In this document: piece by piece, positions 16,904 through 26,623 of the stretch | How positions within the stretch are numbered: the stretch's first letter is position 1 | How the letters are laid out: the number at the start of each line of letters is the position of its first letter | DNA from: JAKFWF01 sp963750535 | GTDB taxonomy: Bacteria > Pseudomonadota > Alphaproteobacteria > Rhizobiales > Hyphomicrobiaceae | Length of the DNA: 64,000 bases | Reading direction: 5' to 3' | Assembly: GCA_963750535.1 (NCBI GenBank) | Contig: CAVVRF010000002.1 | Coordinates: 1-64,000 of the forward strand | The notes under the pieces: generated by a model | Seen by the model: the letters and a program-made list of their open reading frames with translations, nothing else | What the model was told of the DNA's origin: nothing | Database searches by the model: none | Made by a program: the position numbers and the translations under genes

Positions 16904-18262
16904 ATGAACCGCACCCGCAAATCGAGCGATCCGACGCCGCGACCGAGCGATGTCGTCTCGCGCCGCCGCACGGTGTTCATCAATGCCCGGCTGGTCGATC
17001 CGGCATCGGGCCGCGACGAGCCCGGCGGCCTGCTGGTCGAGGACGGCGTGATCGCCGATCTCGGCGGCCATCTGCGGCGCAATGCCCCGGACGGGGCCGA
17101 GGTCATCGACTGCAAGGCCCATCTGCTCTGCCCCGGCCTGATCGACGCCCAGGTGTTCACCGGCGAGCCGGGCTCCGAGCATCGCGAAACGCTCAAGACG
17201 GCAAGCCACGCGGCGGCGGCCGGCGGCGTGACGACCCTCGTCGTCATGCCAGACACCAACCCGGTGATCGATCAGGTCGCGCTGGTCGATTTCATCCAGC
17301 GCCGCGCCCGTGACAACGCCGTCGTCAACATCCACACCATGGCGGCGATGACCAAGGGCCTGGCCGGCCAGGAAATGACCGAGATCGGCCTGTTGAAGCG
17401 CGCCGGCGCCATTGCCTTCACCAATGGCAAGTCGAGCGTCATCAACACCAAGGTGATGCGCAACGCGCTGCTGTACGCCAAGGACCACGATGCGCTGATC
17501 GTGCATCACACCGAGGACCCGTACCTGTCCGAGGGCGGCGCGATGAACTCGAGCGCGGTATCGACCCGTCTCGGCCTGCCGGGGATCTCGAAAGCCGCCG
17601 AGACGATCGTGCTCGAACGCGACGTGCGCCTCGTCGAGATCGCCAAGGGCCGCTACCACGCCTCCAACATCACCTGTGCCGAGAGCCTGGCGGTCATCCG
17701 CTCCGCCAAGGCGCGCGGCCTGCCCGTCACTTGCGGCGTCTCGATCAACCACATCACCCTCAACGAGAACGACATCGGGCCTTACCGCACGTTCTTCAAG
17801 GTGCGGCCGCCGCTGCGCAGCGAGGACGACCGTGTCGCGCTGGTGCGAGGCGTTGCCGCGGGCGACGTCGACATCATCGTATCCGCGCACGACCCGCAGG
17901 ACGTCGAGGTGAAGCGCCGTCCGTTCGCGGAAGCAGCCGACGGCGCCATCGGGCTCGAGACCATGCTTGCGGTCGCCCTGCGCCTGTACCACGCCGACGA
18001 GGTCAGCCTGCCGGTGCTGCTGCGGGCGATGTCGACCAACCCGGCGAAGCTCCTCGGCCTGCCCGGCGGCCGGCTCGAGCGAGGCACCCCCGCCGACCTC
18101 ATCCTGGTCGATCTCGGCGAGCCCTGGGTCGTGAACAAGGATGCGCTGCGGGCGCGCTCGAAGAACACCCCGTTCGACGAGGCGAAGCTGCAGGGTCGCG
18201 TGCTGCGCACCATGGTTGCGGGCGAAACCGTCTATCATTACGCTGGCGTCGAGCGGACTTGA
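16904..18262 (+). CDS. pyrC: Dihydroorotase-like PyrC' (metal ligands missing)
   Basis: 452 aa of the amidohydrolase superfamily, aligned end to end with type I dihydroorotases (AGGVTTLVVMPDTNPVID, GVSINHITL, ISAHDPQD-like VSAHDPQDVEVKRRPF, TNPAKLLGLPGGRLERGTPAD). The HxH metal pair at the end of strand one, normally DxHxHxREPG, reads DAQVFTGEPG, so the first two zinc ligands are gone. The protein is therefore probably a non-catalytic PyrC' that assembles with ATCase; a true dihydroorotase should exist elsewhere in the genome. It starts 11 bp after pyrB, with CGGGA before the ATG; a TTG at 16889 would overlap pyrB. Confidence 0.88.
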   Translation: MNRTRKSSDPTPRPSDVVSRRRTVFINARLVDPASGRDEPGGLLVEDGVIADLGGHLRRNAPDGAEVIDCKAHLLCPGLIDAQVFTGEPGSEHRETLKTASHAAAAGGVTTLVVMPDTNPVIDQVALVDFIQRRARDNAVVNIHTMAAMTKGLAGQEMTEIGLLKRAGAIAFTNGKSSVINTKVMRNALLYAKDHDALIVHHTEDPYLSEGGAMNSSAVSTRLGLPGISKAAETIVLERDVRLVEIAKGRYHASNITCAESLAVIRSAKARGLPVTCGVSINHITLNENDIGPYRTFFKVRPPLRSEDDRVALVRGVAAGDVDIIVSAHDPQDVEVKRRPFAEAADGAIGLETMLAVALRLYHADEVSLPVLLRAMSTNPAKLLGLPGGRLERGTPADLILVDLGEPWVVNKDALRARSKNTPFDEAKLQGRVLRTMVAGETVYHYAGVERT

Positions 18263-18293
18263 GGCCGCCGATCCGCCGGGAGACCTCCAGCAG

Positions 18294-18911
18294 ATGAACG
18301 CCTTGCTGACGCTGCCGGCCGTCCTGGCAATCGTGACTGGCTACCTGCTCGGCTCGATCCCGTTCGGACTGCTGCTGACCAGGGCTGCCGGCCTCGGCGA
18401 CGTGCGCGCGATCGGCTCCGGCAACATCGGCGCCACCAACGTGCTGCGCACCGGCAACAAGGGGCTCGCCGCCGCCACGCTGCTGCTTGATGCCCTGAAG
18501 GGCACCGCCGCCGTGCTGCTGGCGAAGTTCGGCGTGTTCGGCCAGCAACCCGGCCCCGAGTTGCAATTCCTCGCCGGCTTCGCCGCCCTGCTCGGCCATG
18601 TCTTCCCGATCTGGCTCGGCTTCAAGGGCGGCAAGGGCATCGCCACCTACATCGGCATGCTGCTTGGCTTCTTCTGGCAGTTCGCGGTGATCTTCTGCGG
18701 CATCTGGCTGGCGGTCGCGCTGCTAACGCGCATCTCATCGCTTTCCGCGCTGGCGGCGGTGGTGGCAACGCCATTCGCGATCTGGGCGATCGGCTGGCCC
18801 GAAGTCGCAATACTGCTGATCACGCCCTCGCTGCTGCTGATCTGGAAGCACGAGACCAACATCCGCCGGCTGCTGCGTGGAGAGGAGCCGCGGATTGGCG
18901 CGAAGTCCTAG
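18294..18911 (+). CDS. plsY: Acyl-phosphate:glycerol-3-phosphate acyltransferase PlsY
   Basis: First acylation of phospholipid synthesis, using acyl phosphate made by PlsX. 205 aa with about five to seven membrane helices. All three PlsY motifs are present: GSIPFGLLLTR, GSGNIGATNVLRTGNKGLA, and GHVFPIWLGFKGGKGIATYIG, plus the terminal KHETNIRRLLRGEEPRIG. GGGAG at 18278-18282 sets the start, 31 bp after pyrC', so it likely shares that transcript. The 3' end overlaps dprA. Confidence 0.95.
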   Translation: MNALLTLPAVLAIVTGYLLGSIPFGLLLTRAAGLGDVRAIGSGNIGATNVLRTGNKGLAAATLLLDALKGTAAVLLAKFGVFGQQPGPELQFLAGFAALLGHVFPIWLGFKGGKGIATYIGMLLGFFWQFAVIFCGIWLAVALLTRISSLSALAAVVATPFAIWAIGWPEVAILLITPSLLLIWKHETNIRRLLRGEEPRIGAKS

Positions 18912-20106
18912 TGGTCACGACGGAGACGTGGCAACCGACGGCGATTTGCTCGCCTCGGCGCCGCTGCCGGTTGCAGTGCTCGATGACGCCCAACGCCTCG
19001 CCTGCCTGCGGCTGATCCGATCGGAAAATGTCGGGCCGGTAACGTTTCGTGCCCTCATCAATCACTTCGGCGGCGCGCAGGCAGCGCTCGAAGCCCTACC
19101 GGAGGTTGCACGGCAGGGCGGACGGCGGCGGCCGGTACGGGTCTGCCCGCGCGACCGGGCCGAGGCCGAGCTTGCCGCCGCCGCCGCGGTCGGCGCCGCG
19201 CCGCTGTTCACCATCGAGCCCGGTTATCCGGCGCTGCTGGCCCAGGTCGACGTGCCGCCGCCCCTGCTCTACGTCAAGGGCCGGATCGAGCTTCTCAATC
19301 GGCAGACGATCGGCATCGTCGGCTCGCGCGATGCCTCGGCCGGCGGGCAGAAGATCGCCCGCGACCTTGCCGCCGGACTAGGTCAGGCGGGATGGGTGGT
19401 CGCCTCGGGGCTGGCCCGCGGCATCGATGCCGCCGCCCATGCCGCGGCGATGGCGACCGGAACCGTCGCCGTATTGGCTGGCGGCATCGACTTCACCTAC
19501 CCGCCCGAGCATGCCGCGTTGCAGGATCAGATCGGCGCCGACGGCTGCCTGGTCAGCGAGCAGCCGCCGGGCTTCCAGCCGCGCGGACAGGACTTTCCGC
19601 GCCGCAACCGCATCATCTCGGGCCTCAGCCGCGGCGTGGTGGTGGTGGAGGCGGCTCGGCGCTCCGGCACGCTCATCACCGCGCGGTTCGCCGGCGAGCA
19701 GGGTCGGGACGTGTTCGCGGTCCCGGGCCATCCGCTCGATCCCAGGGCGGAAGGTACCAACCAGCTGCTGAAGGACGGAGCAACGCTCGTCACCGAGGTG
19801 AGCGACATCATTCAGGCCCTGCATCCGGTGGTGACGGCATTCTCCGACCGCACCGTGCCGGCGCCCGTACTGCCCGCGCCGCCGATTTCGGACCGTTCGC
19901 CAAGCGTCGATGGCAGCGACCAGGCGAGAGTGCTCGAAGCGTTGGGGCCCGCGCCGGTCGCCATCGACGAGCTTGCCCGGGCGACCGGGCTACCGATCCG
20001 CGCGGTGCAGATCGTGCTGATGGAGCTGTCGCTGGCCTCGCGCGTGGTGATGCACGGCGGCCAGCTCGTCTCGCTGAACGTCGCTGCTCAAGCGGCCGAG
20101 GATTGA
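18877..20106 (+). CDS. dprA: DNA-processing protein DprA
   Basis: RecA loader on incoming single-stranded DNA in natural transformation, kept in many bacteria with no known competence. 409 aa: a helix-hairpin-like N-terminal part (LIRSENVGPVTFRALINHFG), the Rossmann core (IGIVGSRDAS, VVASGLARGIDAAAHAAAM, LAGGIDFTYPPEH, DFPRRNRIISGLSRGVVVVE, SGTLITARFAGEQGR) and a C-terminal winged helix (VAIDELARATGLPIRAVQIV). The GTG at 18877 overlaps plsY by 35 bases; TTG at 18895 is an alternative. Clustering of pyrB-pyrC'-plsY-dprA-topA is a known order in rhizobia. Confidence 0.92.
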   Translation: MERSRGLARSPSGHDGDVATDGDLLASAPLPVAVLDDAQRLACLRLIRSENVGPVTFRALINHFGGAQAALEALPEVARQGGRRRPVRVCPRDRAEAELAAAAAVGAAPLFTIEPGYPALLAQVDVPPPLLYVKGRIELLNRQTIGIVGSRDASAGGQKIARDLAAGLGQAGWVVASGLARGIDAAAHAAAMATGTVAVLAGGIDFTYPPEHAALQDQIGADGCLVSEQPPGFQPRGQDFPRRNRIISGLSRGVVVVEAARRSGTLITARFAGEQGRDVFAVPGHPLDPRAEGTNQLLKDGATLVTEVSDIIQALHPVVTAFSDRTVPAPVLPAPPISDRSPSVDGSDQARVLEALGPAPVAIDELARATGLPIRAVQIVLMELSLASRVVMHGGQLVSLNVAAQAAED

Positions 20107-20318
20107 GCTGCAGCCGCGCCTGCCGATGTGCCGCGGTCGTCCGGCACGCGGCCGGCGTCGTCCAGCAGCCGAATCCGCGCCTCGCGCCCGGCCAACTCCA
20201 GCAGCCCGGCAAGGGTCAGGCACCTCGCGTTCATCGCTCTAATGCGCAAGGCATCCGCGAACTCGGCGATGTATTCGAGCTCGTCGGCAATGGTCGGCTC
20301 GTGGCGGCGGGATCTCAT
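20088..20318 (-). CDS. Small hypothetical protein, 76 aa
   Basis: An amphipathic helical protein (DELEYIAEFADALRIRAMNA, RCLTLAGLLELAGREARIRL) with an alanine-rich tail, convergent with dprA and overlapping its last 19 bases. GAGGG nine bases before the ATG at 20318 supports translation; a start at 20339 is possible. Lack of stops in a short GC-rich frame is weak evidence, but the regular heptad-like Leu/Ala spacing looks protein-like. Not recognised. Confidence 0.4.
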   Translation of the reverse strand: MRSRRHEPTIADELEYIAEFADALRIRAMNARCLTLAGLLELAGREARIRLLDDAGRVPDDRGTSAGAAAAQSSAA

Positions 20319-20345
20319 CGCGATCGGCCCTCGCTTCATGAAAAC

Positions 20346-20429
20346 CTACAAAACAGCACTACAATGGCCGGATTCGCGCGATTTTCAAGCAAATCATCAC
20401 TATTTCACGCATATTTCTACAAAACAGCA
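20346..20429. repeat. Direct repeat CTACAAAACAGCA upstream of topA
   Basis: The 13-mer CTACAAAACAGCA occurs at 20346-20358 and again at 20417-20429, 71 bp apart, in an AT-rich patch that stands out from its surroundings. The whole 20319-20611 interval has no other gene and should contain the topA promoter; the repeats could be operator half-sites or a DNA-bending element sensitive to supercoiling. Confidence 0.4.
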
Positions 20430-20611
20430 TATTGCTGGGGAACCATGTTTGACAGGCGAGCCTTGATCACCCATGTTCCCGCCGCCCTCGGACCGTGGCC
20501 ATCGAGCGGATGCACGGCAGGGATTGCTACCGGCTCTGCGCTTGGTGCCGATCCCGGCCAAGGGGGCGGTTTTTGCTGTTTCGTCCTGCTGAATTAACCA
20601 TACCGGTGCGC

Positions 20612-23328
20612 ATGAACGTCGTCATCGTCGAGTCGCCTGGCAAGGCCAAGACCATCAACAACTACCTGGGCAAAGACTTCAAGGTCATGGCCTCGGTCGG
20701 CCACGTGCGCGATCTGCCTGCCAAGGACGGATCGGTCGAGCCCGACAACGACTTCGCGATGCACTGGGATCTCGAAGGCCGCGGCGCCAAGGTAATGAAG
20801 GAGATCGCCGCCGCCGTGAAGGGCGCCAGCCGGCTGATCCTCGCTACCGACCCCGATCGTGAGGGCGAGGCGATCTCCTGGCACATCCTGCAGGTGCTCG
20901 CCGACAAGAAGGCGCTGAAAGGCGTCGCGGTGCAGCGGGTGGCCTTCAACGCCATCACCAAGCAGGCGATCATGGAGGCGATGAAGCACCCGCGCGAGAT
21001 CGACGACGCCGCTGGTCTCGGCCTACCTCGCCCGCCGCGCGCTCGACTATCTCGTCGGCTTCAACTTGTCGCCGGTGCTGTGGCGCAAGTTGCCAGGCGC
21101 CCGTTCGGCCGGCCGCGTGCAGTCGGTTGCACTGAGGCTCATCTGCGACCGCGAGGACGAGATCGAGCGGTTCAAGACCGAGGAATACTGGACCATCGAG
21201 GCGACGCTGGCGACCATCAAGGGCGAGGAGTTCCGCGCCCGCCTGGTCTCGATTGCCGGCACCACGCTCAAGAAGCTCGACCTCAAGAACGAAACGTCGG
21301 CGACGGCGATCAAGGCCGCCATCGAGGGCGGCGACTTCAAGGTCGCAAGCGCCGACAAGAAGCCGGTCAAGCGAAACCCCTATCCGCCGTTCACCACCTC
21401 GACGCTGCAGATGGATGCCTCCCGCAAGCTCGGCATGTCGGCCAAGCAGACGATGCAGGTGGCGCAGAAGCTCTACGAGGGTGTCGACGTCGGCGGCGAG
21501 AGCGTCGGCCTCATCACCTACATGCGTACCGACGGCGTGCAGATCGTCCCCGAGGCCGTCTCGCAGATCCGCGATGTGATCTCGGCCGAGTTCGGCCGCA
21601 ACTACACGCCATTCGCCCGCGAGTGGAAGACCAAGGCCAAGAACGCCCAGGAGGCGCACGAGGCGATCCGCCCGACCGACCCGAAGCGCACGCCCGACAA
21701 GGTGAGACGCTACCTCGACCGCGAGCAGGCAGCCCTCTACGAGCTGATCTGGAAGCGCACCATCGCCAGTCAGATGGCGCCCGCCGAGATGGAGCAGACC
21801 ACGGTCGAGATCACCGTCCAGGGCCGCGACGGCAAGCCGTACGGCGTGCGCGCCAACGGTTCGGTCATGACCTTCGACGGCTTCCTGCGCGTCTACCAGG
21901 AGGGCCGCGACGAGCGCACGCGCCTTATCGCCAAGGGCAAGGAGGACACGGCCGACAGCGATGACGACGAAAGCCGCCGCCTTCCCGTTCTGCAGGTCGG
22001 CGACCGGTTGAAGGACCGCGCCATCGACGCCGACCAGCACTTCACCCAGCCGCCGCCGCGGTTCACCGAGTCATCGCTGGTGAAGCGGATGGAGGAGCTC
22101 GGCATCGGCCGGCCGTCGACCTATGCCTCGACGCTCGCCGTGCTGCGCGATCGCGACTACGTGCGCCTGGAGAAGAAGCAGCTTCGTGCCCGAGGACAAG
22201 GGCCGCCTCGTCACGGCGTTCCTCGAAGGCTTCTTCCGCCGCTACGTCGAGTACGACTTCACCGCCGACCTCGAGGAGAAGCTCGACCTGATCTCGGACG
22301 CCAAGCTCGATTGGAAGCAGGTGCTCCGCGACTTCTGGAAGGATTTCACGGCGGCGATCGACGAGACCAAGGAGCTGCGCGTCTCCGAGGTGCTGGAGAA
22401 GATGAACGAGCTTCTGGGCCCGCACATCTTCCCGACCAAGGAGGACGGCTCGGATCCGCGCGCCTGCCCGTCCTGCAACGCCGGCCGCCTGAGCCTCAAG
22501 CCGGGCAAATTCGGCCCGTTCGTCGGCTGCTCGAACTATCCCGAGTGCCGCTACACCCGGCAATTCTCGGCCGCGACCGATGGATCCGCGGAGTCGCAGT
22601 CGCCCGACGGCAAGCTGCTCGGCACCGATCCCGAGACCGGCCTGCCGGTGACGGTGCGCTCCGGCCGGTTCGGCACCTATTTGCAGCTCGGCGACCAGAA
22701 GGATTACGACGAAGGCGAGAAGCCCAAGCGATCGTCGATCCCCAAGGGCATCGACGCCGCGACCATCGATCTCGAGAAGGCGCTGCAGCTGCTGCGACTG
22801 CCGCGTGAGGTCGGCGTGCATCCCGAGACCGGCAATATGATCACCGCCGGACTTGGCCGCTATGGGCCGTTCATCCTGCACGACGGCAAGTATGCCAACC
22901 TCGACGGCATCGAGGACGTATTCAGCGTCGGCATCAATCGCGCGGTGGCGATCATCGCCGAGAAGGCCGCTGGCGGCGGCAAGAGCCGCTTCGGTCGCGC
23001 CAAGCCGACCGCGCTGCGCACCGTCGGCGACCATCCCGACGGCGGCAAGATCGAGGTCTTCGCCGGCCGCTACGGACCCTATCTCAAGCATGGCGATATC
23101 AACGCCACGCTGCCGAAGTCGAAGGATCCGGCAACTGTAACCCTCGGCGAGGCGGTCGAGATCATCGCCGAGCGGGTCGCCAAGGGCGGCGGCAAGCCGC
23201 CCCGGAAAGCGAAGGCGCCGGCGAAGAAGCCGACGCCGAAGAAGGCGGCCGCCACAGCCAAGCCCAAGTCGGCGGCAAAGCCGAAGAGCAAGGCCAGGGC
23301 GAAGTCGCAGGTTGGCGCGGAGGACTGA
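20612..23328 (+). CDS. topA: DNA topoisomerase I, with two frameshifts
   Basis: Relaxes negative supercoils by a transient 5'-phosphotyrosine break. Toprim domain: MNVVIVESPGKAKTINNYLG and the metal site ATDPDREGEAISWH. Catalytic region: PVLWRKLPGARSAGRVQSVA and GLITYMRTDGVQI with the active tyrosine (near residue 300). A four-Cys zinc finger (CPSCNAG, then GCSNYPECRY) is followed by TopA C-terminal repeats and a Lys/Ala-rich tail. The frame breaks near 21008-21014 and near 22180-22190; removing one base at each place gives a single protein of about 904 aa. TopA is essential or nearly so, which makes two real inactivating mutations implausible. Confidence 0.93.
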
Positions 23329-23334
23329 CAAACC

Positions 23335-25620
23335 TTGGCACGACGGCAGAAGCCTCCGGGTTCCAAGGGCGGACAGCCGGCCGCCGGCGAGGCTTTTCCG
23401 AGCGAGGAGCAAGTCCTCGATTTCATCCGCGCGTCGCCCGAGAAGGTCGGCAAGCGCGAAATCGCCCGCGCGTTCGGCATCACCGGCGATGGCCGAGTGA
23501 AGCTCAAGCAGCTGCTCGGCGAGCTTGCGCGCGGCGGCAAGCTCAGCGGCAATCGCCGCGAGTTGCGCGAGACCGGCCGGCTGCCGCCGGTCGCCACGGT
23601 CGAGGTAATTGGCCGCGACGCCGACGGCGAGCTCATTGCCGAGCCGGTGGTCTGGGACAACGAGGAAGCCGACCGGCCGCGGCTGCGCCTTCATGTTCCG
23701 CCGGCGACCGAGAGCGACGGCGCCGTCGGCGTCGGCGACCGGGTGTTGGCCCGCATCGCCGCCGCCGAGGACGCCAGCGACGAGATTGGATACGTCGGCA
23801 CAGTGATGAAACGCCTGCCGCGCGAGCGCCGTCGCTTGCTCGGCATCTTCCGGGCGCACGCCCGCGGCGGCGGCGCAATCCAGCCGATCGATCGCTCGGA
23901 GCTGCGCGAATGGTCGCTGTTGAAGGGCGACGAGGGGGCCGCCAAGGACGGCGACCTCGTCCGCTTCGACCTCGCCCGCCGCGGCCGACATCAGATCCCG
24001 CAGGCCCGCGTGGTCGAGGTGCTCGGCAACCCGTCCGACAGCCGCAAGATCAGCCTGATCGCGGTCCATGCCCACGGCATTCCGGACGACTTCCCGGAGA
24101 GCGTGATGCGGGAAGCCGAGGCGCTGGCGCCGCCGACCATGACGCACCGGACCGACCTGCGCGAACTGTCGCTGCTGACGATTGATCCGGTCGACGCGCG
24201 CGATCATGACGACGCGGTGCATGCCGCACCCGATCCCGATGCCAAGAACGCCGGCGGTTTCGTCGTCCACGTCGCCATCGCCGATGTCGCCTGGTTCGTC
24301 CGGGAGGGCTCGAAGCTCGACCGCGAGGCGCAGCTGCGCGGCAACTCGGTCTATTTCCCCGATCGGGTCGTGCCGATGCTGCCCGAGCGCATCTCGAACG
24401 ACCTGTGCTCGCTGCGCGAAGGCGAGGACCGGGCGTGCCTGGTCGCCCGCATGGTGTTCGACCGGTCGGGCGAGAAGCGCAGCCACACCTTCCTGCGCGC
24501 GATGATGCGATCGGCGGCCAAGCTCAGCTACCAGGAGGCACAGGCGGCGATCGACGGGCAACCGTCCGCGAAGGCAGCACCTCTGCTCGAGACGGCGCTC
24601 AAGCCGCTGTGGGCTGCCTATGGCGTCCTTGCCAGGGCGCGCGACCGCCGCGCCCCGCTCGACCTCGACTTGCCCGAGCGCAGGATCATCCTCGACGAGG
24701 AAGGTCGCGTCAAAGGCGTGCACGTGCCGGAGCGGCTCGCCGCGCACCGCCTGATCGAGGAATTCATGATCCAGGCAAACGTCGCCGCCGCCGAGACCCT
24801 CGAGCAGCGCAAGAGCCTGTGCGTCTACCGCGTGCACGACCAGCCCTCGAAGGAGAAGCTGAAGTCGCTGAAGGACGTGCTCGACAGCCTGAAGTTGTCG
24901 TTCCCGAGCTCGGGCGCGGTGAAGGCAGCAATGTTCAACCAGGTTCTGGCCGATGCCAAGGGCGTCGAGGTGCCGGAGCTCGTCAACGAAATCGTGCTGC
25001 GCAGCCAGGCGCAGGCCGAGTACGCGGTCGACAACTACGGCCACTTCGGCCTCAACCTGCGCAAGTACGCACACTTCACGTCGCCGATCAGGCGCTACGC
25101 CGACCTGCTGGTGCACCGCGCCCTGATCGCGGCCTGCGGCCTCGGCGACGGAGCGATGGGTGATGCCGAGAAACCGCGCCTGCGTGATGTCGCCAAGCAG
25201 ATCTCGGACGCCGAGCGCCGGGCGATGGCGGCCGAGCGCGAGACCACCGACCGGCTCATCGCCGCCCACCTCGCCGACCGGATCAACTCGTCGTTCGCCG
25301 CGCGCGTTGCCGGCGTCACGCGCTCTGGCCTGTTCGTGCGGCTGAAGGAGACCGGGGCGAACGGCTTCATCCCGGTCTCGACGCTCGGCGCTGAATATTT
25401 CGAGCACGTCGAGGAGCTGCAGTCGCTGGTCGGCAGCCGCTCCGGCGGCTCGTACCGGCTCGGCGACGAGGTCGAGGTCCGGCTCATCGAGGTGATCCCG
25501 AGCGCCGGGGCCATGCGCTTCGAAATGCTGAGCGAGCCGCGCAAGGCGCACGCAAGCCTGATGAAGGGCTGGCGGCCGAAGCGCATCCCCGGCCGGCGCC
25601 GGCCGCCCGGCCGGAGGTAG
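23335..25620 (+). CDS. rnr: Ribonuclease R
   Basis: Processive 3'-5' exoribonuclease for structured RNA, RNase II/RNB superfamily. 761 aa in order: N-terminal winged helix (QVLDFIRASPEKVGKREIAR), cold-shock domains, RNB catalytic domain with TIDPVDARDHDDAV (residues about 281-294, the magnesium aspartates), ISNDLCSLREGEDR, YGHFGLNLRKYAHFTSPIRR, S1 domain (AARVAGVTRSGLFVRLKETG) and a basic Arg/Pro-rich tail. TTG start with GGAGG at 23319-23323. Only six bases from the topA stop, so the two are co-transcribed. Confidence 0.95.
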   Translation: MARRQKPPGSKGGQPAAGEAFPSEEQVLDFIRASPEKVGKREIARAFGITGDGRVKLKQLLGELARGGKLSGNRRELRETGRLPPVATVEVIGRDADGELIAEPVVWDNEEADRPRLRLHVPPATESDGAVGVGDRVLARIAAAEDASDEIGYVGTVMKRLPRERRRLLGIFRAHARGGGAIQPIDRSELREWSLLKGDEGAAKDGDLVRFDLARRGRHQIPQARVVEVLGNPSDSRKISLIAVHAHGIPDDFPESVMREAEALAPPTMTHRTDLRELSLLTIDPVDARDHDDAVHAAPDPDAKNAGGFVVHVAIADVAWFVREGSKLDREAQLRGNSVYFPDRVVPMLPERISNDLCSLREGEDRACLVARMVFDRSGEKRSHTFLRAMMRSAAKLSYQEAQAAIDGQPSAKAAPLLETALKPLWAAYGVLARARDRRAPLDLDLPERRIILDEEGRVKGVHVPERLAAHRLIEEFMIQANVAAAETLEQRKSLCVYRVHDQPSKEKLKSLKDVLDSLKLSFPSSGAVKAAMFNQVLADAKGVEVPELVNEIVLRSQAQAEYAVDNYGHFGLNLRKYAHFTSPIRRYADLLVHRALIAACGLGDGAMGDAEKPRLRDVAKQISDAERRAMAAERETTDRLIAAHLADRINSSFAARVAGVTRSGLFVRLKETGANGFIPVSTLGAEYFEHVEELQSLVGSRSGGSYRLGDEVEVRLIEVIPSAGAMRFEMLSEPRKAHASLMKGWRPKRIPGRRRPPGRR

Positions 25621-25706
25621 CGGCGACGTCTGCCGCATCCGCGTGCGCCGCTGGACCTCGAATCAGCTACACTTCCGATTCTCTTGTCGAGATCGAGGAG
25701 CGACAC

Positions 25707-25994
25707 ATGGCCGATGTCAAAACGATGCTGGTGATGCCCGGCAAGCGGTTCTCGGTGTCGAAAGCAATCAAGCGGCTGGTCCAGGTCGCGTGCGGTGTGG
25801 CGCTGAGCGCTTCGGTGATCGGCGTCCTGATGGTCACCAACGGCATGCTCACCGGCCGCGGCACGCTGATGCATTGGTTCACCGTCTGGCTCAATTTCGT
25901 CAAGCGCGGCGACATCTTCGCCACCATGCTGCTGACCGCGGTCACGACGGTGCTGTTCGTCTATTGGCAGCGAGACAAGGAGCGCGGCCGCTGA
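25707..25994 (+). CDS. Small two-helix membrane protein
   Basis: 95 aa. A basic N-terminal 28 residues are followed by two hydrophobic helices (VACGVALSASVIGVLMVTNG and FATMLLTAVTTVLFVYW) and a short charged end. GAGGAG precedes the ATG. I do not recognise a family. It follows rnr by 86 bp and may share its transcript. Confidence 0.65.
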   Translation: MADVKTMLVMPGKRFSVSKAIKRLVQVACGVALSASVIGVLMVTNGMLTGRGTLMHWFTVWLNFVKRGDIFATMLLTAVTTVLFVYWQRDKERGR

Positions 25995-26004
25995 GCGCGC
26001 TGCC

Positions 26005-26580
26005 TCACGGCTGAAGCTTCCAGAGGTCGACGATCCACAACTCTGCCGTGCCGTCGAGCGCCAAGACAACCTGGCGGTCGTCGATCGCATCGAGCAGCAC
26101 CGCATCGCCGTCGCCGAAGCGCGAGCCCGCGGCACTGCCACCGGCGCCGCGCGCGAGCAGCATCGTCACGTCGCCGCGCCGACGCAGCTCGAATGCGCCC
26201 GCGGCCGTGGCGCGCGACAAGTGGTGGCGCCAGCGGCCGCGCCGCGACATCACGTTGAGATCGAGGATCGCACCGCCGACGAGCCGCGCGCTGACCGGCA
26301 CGTCGCCCGGAAACACCGCCGGATGCGCGCCCGGCCGCAGCTCGACCGTCCCGCGGCCATCGATGTCGAGGTCGATCCCTTCGCCGGCAAGCAGCCCAAG
26401 CGAGCGATCAACGCCGGGAAAGCTCGAAAACGGACCGGCTTCGGCGACGCTGGCCATGCTGACGCGCCACTCGAACGCATCGAAGCCGGCGCCGGTCGGC
26501 CAGGCCATGATCTCGGTCGTGGTGCCGCCGCCGTTCTTCCAGGGCTGGACGGCAAAGTTGCGAGCGTGGAGGATGCGCAT
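26005..26580 (-). CDS. hutD: HutD family protein
   Basis: 191-aa cupin-like double beta-helix. The opening ARNFAVQPWKNGGGTTTEIM, then FEWRVSMASVAEAGPFSSFP and GVDRSLGLLAGEGIDL are signatures of HutD/Ves proteins. HutD is linked to histidine utilisation in Pseudomonas, where it limits hut activity; no hut gene is nearby, so a Ves-like or independent role is equally possible. Convergent with the small membrane protein (10-bp gap) and divergent from the SHMT-like gene. Confidence 0.85.
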   Translation of the reverse strand: MRILHARNFAVQPWKNGGGTTTEIMAWPTGAGFDAFEWRVSMASVAEAGPFSSFPGVDRSLGLLAGEGIDLDIDGRGTVELRPGAHPAVFPGDVPVSARLVGGAILDLNVMSRRGRWRHHLSRATAAGAFELRRRGDVTMLLARGAGGSAAGSRFGDGDAVLLDAIDDRQVVLALDGTAELWIVDLWKLQP

Positions 26581-26623
26581 CGAAAGTACCGACTCCAGTT
26601 GCCATCACACTAGCGGACCGATC

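Noticed and set aside
22063..25638. Very long antisense frame (about 1190 codons) opposite topA and rnr
   Set aside because: Third-position GC bias of the real genes keeps the opposite frame free of stops. The translation is Arg/Ala/Leu-rich with no domain.
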